From: Flavobacteriaceae bacterium
Lineage (GTDB): Bacteria; Bacteroidota; Bacteroidia; Flavobacteriales; Weeksellaceae
DNA: 40,395 bases
NCBI GenBank assembly: GCA_030529185.1
Contig: JAUMXI010000010.1
Coordinates: 1-40,395 of the forward strand
Direction of reading: 5' to 3'
The notes under the pieces were generated by a model that saw only the letters and a list, made by a program, of their open reading frames with translations, searched no databases and was not told the DNA's origin. Both the position numbers and the translations under genes were made by a program. Shown one piece after another: positions 33,644 to 39,716 of this stretch (its first letter is position 1; every line of letters begins with the position of its first letter).

Positions 33644-35740
33644 ATGGCAACAAGATATAAAAACGAGGAAATTTGCATCCAATGGGGAGAATCTGATGAT
33701 GGATACGATAGAATTTGTGAAGTTTATACTACAGAATCCGTGCCTATTAGGGAATGGGAGCTAAACCCCAGTGGTATCAATACCCATTATACCAGAGGAG
33801 GGGCGATTCCTGAATTTACCTTGGTGGTGCAATTCCCAGAACTTTCGGAGTGGAATGAACGAAATTATGATGATGTGCATTATGAATTGGTGGTGCAATA
33901 TCAAGGGAATGCTACCAATTGGTTGGATTTTCGCTCCAAGGATTTGCGTGGGTTGGAATTTACCAAAGCCAATATAGAACGCTCTGATGTAGAGTTGATT
34001 TTTAGGAATTTAATCAATCTTCCTGTGGGGACGCACACGGCGAACATCATTGTAAAGGCTTTTGAGAAGCGAGGAAGTGCCAAGACTTTTATAGAAAACT
34101 CGCCCACTCTACCTGTAAAGATTGCGATAAAGGGAGATTCTACAACTCCTGCTGTGAATGACCCTGATTATAGAGCGAGAAGCCTTAGTTATCATAAAAA
34201 TACAAGAGTGCTGTCGGGGGATACTGCGATTGTCATCAACGATGTAAGTTCTTTTGATTTTGTGGAGGAACATCCTTATTTCAGTTTTCAACTTTCTAAA
34301 ACGGCGACCCAAAGCACGATACAGATTACGGCTAAACCAGAACTTCAACAACTTGGTGTGGGCGTTTCGGCACAGAGTATTAGATTGATGAAGAGGCGTG
34401 GTAATTTTTTCGTTGAAAGGAGAAAATTTTTCAGAGATATTCCTATTACTTTGAATGTAATGGAAAACAATACTCCTGCTACATTTTCGGTTTCGCCTAC
34501 GGATTTTAGTTTTAGTGTTTCCAAAGATACGGCAGAAGTAAAGGAAGGCACAGCGGCGATTATGAACCCATCTAATCTCAACATTCAGTTGGGGGCAACT
34601 CCTAACTTTTTGGAGCGAGTAAGGATAGAGAATGGAGCGTTGAAATTTCAGACCAAATCTCCAACAGGGCTGAATGTAGGGGCGTATAGTGGCGAGATTG
34701 TTTTGCGTTCGGGGAATATTACAAGGCGAGTGCAGGTAGCTCTTAATGTAGTGAATACCTTGAAGAGCGACTTCAAGGGTAGTGCGTATTATTTTGCTTT
34801 GGATAAAAACAAGGTGAGCATTGAGCGAACGAATCCTTTGGCTTCGTATGTGGAGATATGTTTGGAGATGTATTATAGGGGGCAGGGTAAGGAACACCGA
34901 GAGAAGCAGAAATACGCACAGCATTATTTTCAGGATAAAATTGAGTTTTACCCTGGTGAGGAAGTTCAGGATTTTTTCATTCGGCAGAGTGCTTATAGCG
35001 GTGTGCAGTTGGCTCAGTATCAGTATCATTTTGCCGTGGTGAATATCATCATCAGAGAATTTAGTGCCGAAGATGAGCAACTTTCGGAATTGCGGTTGGA
35101 TAATATTTTCTTTGCCCCAGGGAAGAAGCCTAAATGTTTCCCTATCTTCACGGATTTTTGCAAACGAAGAACTTTTAGCAACAGCAAGATAAGGCTCAAT
35201 ACGGATGTTCTTTCTGAAAAACCGAGCATCAATGCTTTGTTTGAGAAATATACCGAGACCAAACCGACTTTGCCACGGAAATTTGAGGTCTATGCTTATC
35301 ATTTTGATAGAGATAAATTCCGCTCTACGGAGGAGAAGAAAATTCTTGTGGCAAGTCCGTTGGAGTTTATTCCATTTCCAGAGCCTCGTGGCAAGAAAGT
35401 GGTCCATCTTTTCTTTGAAAATCAAAACTTGGTGCTGGATTGGTTTTCGTGTGCTGGGGAGCATCAGAAAAAGTGGGATTTTCAGCACATTACCGATGAG
35501 CAAACGGGAGAAAAGTTTGCCACACTGGAAACCGAAACTTTGGTTTTGAATACGGGCTGGATTTTGCGTGAAGAGATAGAGCTGGTAAATGCGATTATCA
35601 AGAGTAGAATTTGCTTTATCGTGATTGATGATGAAGTCATTAAGGCAAGACCAATGAGCAAGAAAAATGAAATCTACAACACCGCCGAAAATCTTTTTTC
35701 AATGGATTTAGAATTTAATATCAAGCAAAATGAAAGATGA
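33644..35740 (+). CDS. Phage tail/baseplate-like structural protein with Ig-like domains
   Basis: A 698-residue protein encoded 2 bases after the tape measure gene, the usual place for a distal tail or baseplate hub component. The N-terminal ~170 residues form a beta-rich domain. Two repeats of a BACON/Ig-like kind follow (about 180-275, RSLSYHKNTRVLSGDTAIVI; about 285-375, FSVSPTDFSFSVSKDTAEV to SGEIVLRSGNITRRVQVAL). The C-terminal half (about 380-698) is beta-rich with no motif I recognise. BACON-like modules often bind carbohydrates, so cell contact is possible, but this is inference. Its end overlaps the left copy of the 12-bp direct repeat at the moron junction. Confidence 0.75.
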   Translation: MATRYKNEEICIQWGESDDGYDRICEVYTTESVPIREWELNPSGINTHYTRGGAIPEFTLVVQFPELSEWNERNYDDVHYELVVQYQGNATNWLDFRSKDLRGLEFTKANIERSDVELIFRNLINLPVGTHTANIIVKAFEKRGSAKTFIENSPTLPVKIAIKGDSTTPAVNDPDYRARSLSYHKNTRVLSGDTAIVINDVSSFDFVEEHPYFSFQLSKTATQSTIQITAKPELQQLGVGVSAQSIRLMKRRGNFFVERRKFFRDIPITLNVMENNTPATFSVSPTDFSFSVSKDTAEVKEGTAAIMNPSNLNIQLGATPNFLERVRIENGALKFQTKSPTGLNVGAYSGEIVLRSGNITRRVQVALNVVNTLKSDFKGSAYYFALDKNKVSIERTNPLASYVEICLEMYYRGQGKEHREKQKYAQHYFQDKIEFYPGEEVQDFFIRQSAYSGVQLAQYQYHFAVVNIIIREFSAEDEQLSELRLDNIFFAPGKKPKCFPIFTDFCKRRTFSNSKIRLNTDVLSEKPSINALFEKYTETKPTLPRKFEVYAYHFDRDKFRSTEEKKILVASPLEFIPFPEPRGKKVVHLFFENQNLVLDWFSCAGEHQKKWDFQHITDEQTGEKFATLETETLVLNTGWILREEIELVNAIIKSRICFIVIDDEVIKARPMSKKNEIYNTAENLFSMDLEFNIKQNER

Positions 35741-35741
35741 A
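35730..35741 (+). repeat. Left copy of the direct repeat flanking the moron cassette
   Basis: ATGAAAGATGAA, at the stop codon of the 698-residue tail gene; the same 12 bases recur at 37203-37214. Confidence 0.6.
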
Positions 35742-35767
35742 ATTATAATATTTCTAAAATAAATTAT

Positions 35768-35775
35768 TACCTTTG
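35768..35775 (+). promoter_or_regulatory. Predicted -7 box of the moron cassette
   Basis: TACCTTTG fits TAnnTTTG, 19 bases before the ATG at 35795; the -33 position is only AT-rich. The flanking CTTTGCAG is also present in the promoter at 37238, which may reflect duplication at insertion. Confidence 0.5.
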
Positions 35776-35794
35776 CAGAGAAATTAAAAGGAAA

Positions 35795-36028
35795 ATGCAA
35801 CAGATTTTTCAAAATATGATTGCTTTAAGTAGCACTATATTAGCAACTATTGTAGGATTAGTTGCAGAAAAACCTTTGTATGATACTGAATTTATGGATA
35901 AGTTTTCAGATCCAGAAGACAAAAAGAAACTTAATGATAAGGTAAGAGAACTAAAAGAAAGCGGAGATAAATCTCCCCATACTATTGAGTTGAAAAATAA
36001 TGATAAAGTAACTATCGTTGTAAACTAA
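35795..36028 (+). CDS. Small cargo protein, first gene of the AT-rich moron pair
   Basis: A 77-residue protein with a moderately hydrophobic N-terminus (FQNMIALSSTILATIVGLVAEK) that may be a signal or amphipathic segment, then a charged body (DKFSDPEDKKKLNDKVRELKESGDK) and a short beta end HTIELKNNDKVTIVVN. I do not recognise it. It is 3 bases upstream of the membrane protein gene, so the two are co-transcribed and probably work together. The base composition is markedly AT-rich compared with the tail genes on both sides. Confidence 0.65.
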   Translation: MQQIFQNMIALSSTILATIVGLVAEKPLYDTEFMDKFSDPEDKKKLNDKVRELKESGDKSPHTIELKNNDKVTIVVN

Positions 36029-36031
36029 ATT

Positions 36032-37138
36032 ATGGAATTTAATATAGCACTCAATACTGTAGTATATATTATGATATTTATATTTCCTGGAATTATTTTC
36101 AGGAAATTTTATTATATAAAAGAGTATTCTAAAGAGTTTGATAAAGGAAATTTATTTGAAAGAGTGATTTGGACCATTTTTATAAGTGTAATTATGCTTA
36201 TCATCTCTTATTCTACTTATATCTTATTAGTAGATTTTTTAGAATATAAACCTTTATCTTATATATCATATACTTCGATAAAAGAAACTTATGAGGTTCT
36301 TTCTAAAAATGAATTTCCAAAGGAATATAACAATAATGTATACAAACATTTTTTATACTTAATCATATATATCTACACATTATCAGCAACTTGTGGATAT
36401 GTCTGGCATAGTATTACAAAATCTTTTTTATTTAGAAAGAGTGGTTTCTTCAAGAAGATAAATTATTGGGAAGATTTAACCAAAGGGACTTATTATAATG
36501 TGGGTAACGATAGTCTAACTCACGCTTATACCACTGCTGATGTTTTAATAGACACCCCCGATGGAAATAAATTATACTCTGGCAAACTTGAAAATTATTA
36601 TCTTAATCACGATACCAATCAACTACAAACCATTATATTATCAGATGTCACTCGCTATAAAAAAGAAGAAAAAGAAACCTTAATAAAAAATGTACCTGGA
36701 CATCACTTCGTTATTGAAAAAGATAAAATTTTAAATCTCAATTTTACTTATATTTTTGAAGATAAAAATAAAGCCATATGGTACAAAAGATTAAATTACT
36801 TTCTTAACGCTTTATCCACTATTGTGTTTGTAGGAGCTATTTTATCTTTATTTTTTAGTATAAATGCTGTTTATACATCTACTATTTTAAGAAAATTCTT
36901 TTTCTTGGTATGTTCACTTATCATTATTTTATCGATTAAAGATATATTAAAATATTGTTTGTCTGGGCAATGGTCTAAACTCAAAATAGAGTTTTTATGG
37001 GTTGTTATTTTATTTTCTTTACCTTTCCTATGGATTTATAATATTTTGGAGTGGTATATAGTTTTAGGAGGTAATATTTTCTTATTTTTCATTTTTTCAT
37101 TTATAAATCAAAAAAAAGATAAGAACACTGCTAAATAA
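36032..37138 (+). CDS. Polytopic membrane protein, moron cargo (DUF6338-like)
   Basis: A 368-residue membrane protein. Hydrophobic segments lie at about residues 7-24 (VVYIMIFIFPGIIFRKFY), 45-67, 107-125, 255-280, 287-303 and 322-362. Between the third and fourth is a soluble domain (about 130-250) with ADVLIDTPDGNKLYSGKLENYYLN..TIILSDVTRYK, resembling a small beta-barrel. The N-terminal PGIIFRK and this beta domain recall the DUF6338 family, but I am not certain. It has no virion role that I can see. The AT-richness (36181-36240 has 12 G/C of 60) and own promoter mark it as cargo. Superinfection exclusion or defence is a guess from context. Confidence 0.6.
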   Translation: MEFNIALNTVVYIMIFIFPGIIFRKFYYIKEYSKEFDKGNLFERVIWTIFISVIMLIISYSTYILLVDFLEYKPLSYISYTSIKETYEVLSKNEFPKEYNNNVYKHFLYLIIYIYTLSATCGYVWHSITKSFLFRKSGFFKKINYWEDLTKGTYYNVGNDSLTHAYTTADVLIDTPDGNKLYSGKLENYYLNHDTNQLQTIILSDVTRYKKEEKETLIKNVPGHHFVIEKDKILNLNFTYIFEDKNKAIWYKRLNYFLNALSTIVFVGAILSLFFSINAVYTSTILRKFFFLVCSLIIILSIKDILKYCLSGQWSKLKIEFLWVVILFSLPFLWIYNILEWYIVLGGNIFLFFIFSFINQKKDKNTAK

Positions 37139-37165
37139 TCTTGGTCCTTTTGGGTGGTAGTATGG

Positions 37166-37194
37166 GGCTTTATTTTTGCTTATCGCTAAAAGCC
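37166..37194 (+). terminator. Weak hairpin after the moron cassette
   Basis: GGCTTT (37166-37171) pairs with AAAGCC (37189-37194) around a 17-base loop; there is no T-run on the plus strand. It could end or stabilise the moron transcript. Confidence 0.35.
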
Positions 37195-37202
37195 GAAAAA
37201 AG

Positions 37203-37214
37203 ATGAAAGATGAA
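37203..37214 (+). repeat. Right copy of the direct repeat flanking the moron cassette
   Basis: ATGAAAGATGAA, identical to 35730-35741 and immediately before the TTTG of the next promoter. Confidence 0.6.
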
Positions 37215-37245
37215 TTTGCATAATAAAAAATCTTTCCTATCTTTG
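37215..37245 (+). promoter_or_regulatory. Perfect-consensus promoter driving the structured RNA
   Basis: Exact TTTG (37215-37218), 19 bases, TATCTTTG (37238-37245), the best promoter match in the right half of the window. The predicted start site (about 37249) is the first base of a 16-bp inverted repeat. Confidence 0.82.
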
Positions 37246-37248
37246 CAG

Positions 37249-37392
37249 TGACTAATCAAGTGCTGAACTTGTTTAAATTCAGTAAAAAATTTTAATAATA
37301 TATCCGAAAAGGGGTAGTTATATAGTAATATATAACAATCAAAAGCGTAAGCACTTGATTAGTCAGCCCCCACTTTCGGATTTTTAATTTTT
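37249..37392 (+). ncRNA. Unrecognised structured RNA with interleaved inverted repeats (pseudoknot topology)
   Basis: Helix A pairs 37249-37264 (TGACTAATCAAGTGCT) with 37350-37365, 16 of 16. Helix B pairs 37302-37309 with 37374-37381 (ATCCGAAA/TTTCGGAT) and GGGG 37311-37314 with CCCC 37368-37371. B's 5' strand lies inside A's loop and its 3' strand outside, so the two form a pseudoknot or two alternative folds. Local hairpins: CTGAA/TTCAG (37263-37282) and GTTATATA/TATATAAC with a GTAA loop (37317-37336). A T-rich run (37381-37392) follows helix B, like a terminator. The first 13 nt recur at 37400-37412 over the next start codon, so 37353-37365 can pair there instead. Function is unknown; a cis-acting switch or an antisense RNA for the next gene is my inference. 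Confidence 0.7.
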
Positions 37393-37398
37393 ATAATT

Positions 37399-37719
37399 AT
37401 GACTAATCAAGTAGAAGCAACAGCAGTTGCACCAAAGAAGCAGTATGCAGGGAGACCTTTTATTATTTCAAAAAGGAGAAAAGAAAACATCACCCAACAC
37501 CCTAAGTATAACGAAGCAAGGGAAGAACTCAACGGCTTAATCCAAAAATATGGGGCGAAATATTGCCAAGTGAGAGCCAATAACAAGGGGGTAAATATCA
37601 AGTTTAAGATTTTGAAAAGGTTGTATTTCTTTGCGTTGGCAGAAGATTTCCCAGCGAGTGTAAAGAAATTGGGGGATTTGGTATTCAGTAGCCCGAGAAT
37701 AGCATTAGAGAGTGTTTAG
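37399..37719 (+). CDS. Small basic phage-region protein controlled by the structured RNA
   Basis: A 106-residue basic protein, MTNQVEATAVAPKKQYAGRPFIISKRRKENITQHPKYNEAREEL, then LIQKYGAKYCQVRANNKGVNIKFKILKRLYFFALAEDFPASVKKL. I do not recognise a family. There is no signal peptide, membrane segment or obvious catalytic motif; the basic charge suggests nucleic-acid or virion binding. Its start codon lies inside a 13-base copy of the 5' end of the preceding RNA, so its translation is likely regulated. It ends 27 bases before a strong terminator. A role as the toxin of an RNA-antitoxin pair is possible but unsupported by homology. Confidence 0.65.
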   Translation: MTNQVEATAVAPKKQYAGRPFIISKRRKENITQHPKYNEAREELNGLIQKYGAKYCQVRANNKGVNIKFKILKRLYFFALAEDFPASVKKLGDLVFSSPRIALESV

Positions 37720-37746
37720 CATTTTATATAAGTTTATTGTAGAAAG

Positions 37747-37776
37747 TCAGCTCCAGTAATGGGGCTGATTTTTTTT
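37747..37776 (+). terminator. Intrinsic terminator after the 106-residue gene
   Basis: TCAGCTCCA (37747-37755) pairs with TGGGGCTGA (37760-37768, one G-U) around GTAA, followed by eight T. Confidence 0.9.
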
Positions 37777-37780
37777 GTCC

Positions 37781-37811
37781 TTTATTAAGAGAAAAAGGCT
37801 CTCTATTTTTG
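37781..37811 (+). promoter_or_regulatory. Predicted promoter for the 620-residue tail gene
   Basis: TTTA (37781-37784), 19 bases, TATTTTTG (37804-37811). The ATG at 37816 is only 4 bases after the box, so the transcript is probably leaderless. Confidence 0.65.
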
Positions 37812-37815
37812 AGGT

Positions 37816-39678
37816 ATGAAAGATAAATTTATAACCAACGAGGGCGTTGAGATTCCTTTGCACAAGTCGGTTTTCACTTATGTAGAGGAAAACCCAAGAT
37901 TTAAGGATAGTTTTTGGACGAACTACACTCTGCCGATTGATTACTACTATACAAGGGATTTTTTAAGTCAGTTTGGGCAGTATTCTTCGCTAAGTAATAC
38001 CCAGCTCAAACGCTACCACGAGGGAGTGCATATCTTTGAAGGAAAGCCCAGAAAAGGAAAGTTAGAGATTATGGAGTTTAAGAAAGATATGATTAAATTT
38101 CAGATTGATAGTGGCTTTGAAACTTTGCCGAATTTTGATACGCAACTCAAAGATTTACCCCTGCTCGACATTAAAGTAGAAGATATTTACCATCACGCCA
38201 ATGAGGTGGTTTCAAAGAAATATCCCGACACCGATTACAACTTCCCTAAACTCTACACCGATGAGTATAATTTAGAGGAAGAAGCCTACAAATATTTTGA
38301 TTCTATGATTAACAATAGAACGGAATTGGAGAGCAGAACAGGAAAGGAATTTACCAGAAACCGACTGGAAAACAATGAGATGGATGTTTATAACAAAAAC
38401 ATCATTCATCCTTTGCCATATCTTCTCTATGTGCTGAAAGTGGGCTTTCGTGATGCGGGTTTCCGATTGGAGGGCGATATTTTGGAAGATGAATTTTTGA
38501 AGCAAAGGCTGATTTGGAGTGGGCAGAACTACCACCACACAGGGGAGCAAAAGGAACACAAAATCAATATCTTTCAGCAGGAATTTGTGAATATGGATAG
38601 AGATAGAGGGAATTGGGAAAAAAGAATTAGCATTAATGCTCCTGGGAGGTATCGTTTATTGATGAAAATGGTTCCCAAAAACAATCAAGAGCAATGGAAG
38701 ATAGGGACATTGGATATTTACTCCGATAAAATAGAAAGCCTTTCCTCTTACCCTAGATGGAGATTTAATAAAAAAACACAAAGCCATCAGCAGGAATTTC
38801 TCATTACCCCAGAAGAAGCCGAAGCAGGAGCGGAGATTGTTTTCTTTTATGGGGGTGTAGTCTCTAAAAACCAGTACGATAACGAAGGAAAAAATATTGG
38901 CGTGATGCAGATTAACATCAACCCCATAAGGCAACACACCAAAGAGGGGCAGCCCATTCCTTATATTTTCAATGAAAATAGGGTCAATCTGAAAAAAGCC
39001 GTTCCTGAGATGTCGTTTGGGGAACTGGTGACCACGATAAAGAATTTAAGGAATTACGATTTGGTTTTCGATGGAAATAAAGCCATTATGAATACCATTC
39101 GGTTGGCGAATAGCCAATCGCCAATGGCTGATAGCGAATTGGTGGATTTTAGAATGTTTGAAGTGGAAAACCCGCTCCGAATGTTTAACGAGAAAGTGAG
39201 TTTTAACATTGCCTTTCCCGACAGCGAAAATGTGGAAATCAAGAATATTTACATTGATGAAAAGGGCTATCATATCAATTATAAAAATATCCCTACTACG
39301 GCAACGGAAATTAATATAAATGTGATGACTTTGCCACTGACTATGTTTCGTGGAGCTTGGACGGCAAAGGCTTTAAAGGAATCTGCCCTAATGCTCGTGT
39401 ATTACGATGGACTTAATGAACACGGGGACAACCACGCCCAAAATCCCCCAGGGCTGATGGATGAACCTTTGGCAAAACATCTCTACCCTTGGTTTAAAAA
39501 TAGGCTAACGAATTTTGTCTATAAATGGACTTTCATCACGGAGAAGAACAAAATCCGAAAATTCAACATTCGCTCCGAGATTTTCTGCTATGGCAGGAGG
39601 CATCTCATCAAATCTTGGACGAAGAAAAGCCTCTCCGAAACACTCTACGCCGTAGAAATTGAAACCGAAACTTATTAA
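37816..39678 (+). CDS. Large phage tail/baseplate-like structural protein
   Basis: A 620-residue protein (MKDKFITNEGVEIPLHKSVFTYVEENPRFKDSFWTNYTLP) with mixed alpha/beta segments, a middle region that may be a carbohydrate-binding-like beta sandwich (about 255-375, INIFQQEFVNMDRD to FFYGGVVSKNQYD) and a C-terminal region ending YAVEIETETY. By size, composition and place in a tail module it is most likely a baseplate or host-contact protein; no family is certain. Codon use is GC-richer than the moron (39421-39480 has 33 G/C of 60). A REP-like repeat is embedded in frame at about 39108-39145, encoding NSQSPMADSE. It ends before a hairpin and the convergent recombinase. Confidence 0.7.
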   Translation: MKDKFITNEGVEIPLHKSVFTYVEENPRFKDSFWTNYTLPIDYYYTRDFLSQFGQYSSLSNTQLKRYHEGVHIFEGKPRKGKLEIMEFKKDMIKFQIDSGFETLPNFDTQLKDLPLLDIKVEDIYHHANEVVSKKYPDTDYNFPKLYTDEYNLEEEAYKYFDSMINNRTELESRTGKEFTRNRLENNEMDVYNKNIIHPLPYLLYVLKVGFRDAGFRLEGDILEDEFLKQRLIWSGQNYHHTGEQKEHKINIFQQEFVNMDRDRGNWEKRISINAPGRYRLLMKMVPKNNQEQWKIGTLDIYSDKIESLSSYPRWRFNKKTQSHQQEFLITPEEAEAGAEIVFFYGGVVSKNQYDNEGKNIGVMQININPIRQHTKEGQPIPYIFNENRVNLKKAVPEMSFGELVTTIKNLRNYDLVFDGNKAIMNTIRLANSQSPMADSELVDFRMFEVENPLRMFNEKVSFNIAFPDSENVEIKNIYIDEKGYHINYKNIPTTATEININVMTLPLTMFRGAWTAKALKESALMLVYYDGLNEHGDNHAQNPPGLMDEPLAKHLYPWFKNRLTNFVYKWTFITEKNKIRKFNIRSEIFCYGRRHLIKSWTKKSLSETLYAVEIETETY

Positions 39679-39680
39679 AT

Positions 39681-39716
39681 ATGTCTCCGGCATTAATGTC
39701 GGAGACATAGGTTTTT
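39681..39716. terminator. Long inverted repeat between the tail gene and the recombinase
   Basis: ATGTCTCCG (39681-39689) and CGGAGACAT (39700-39708) pair perfectly; the spacer contains the self-complementary CATTAATG, so the whole is a near-perfect 28-bp palindrome. GGTTTTTAA follows on the plus strand. It probably serves as a terminator for both convergent genes; an operator or recombination site is possible. Confidence 0.7.

Noticed and set aside
34109-35503. Long open frame (about 464 codons) on the minus strand inside the 698-residue tail gene
   Set aside because: It runs antisense to a well-supported coding gene, has a low-complexity composition and no recognisable domain; it is a shadow frame.
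37249-37392. Retron ncRNA, because of the a1/a2-like inverted repeat
   Set aside because: No reverse transcriptase is encoded nearby; the next gene is a 106-residue basic protein.
37249-37719. Type III toxin-antitoxin (pseudoknot RNA plus toxin)
   Set aside because: The RNA is not made of tandem repeats and the protein is too short and unlike ToxN/CptN/TenpN families; kept only as a remote alternative.
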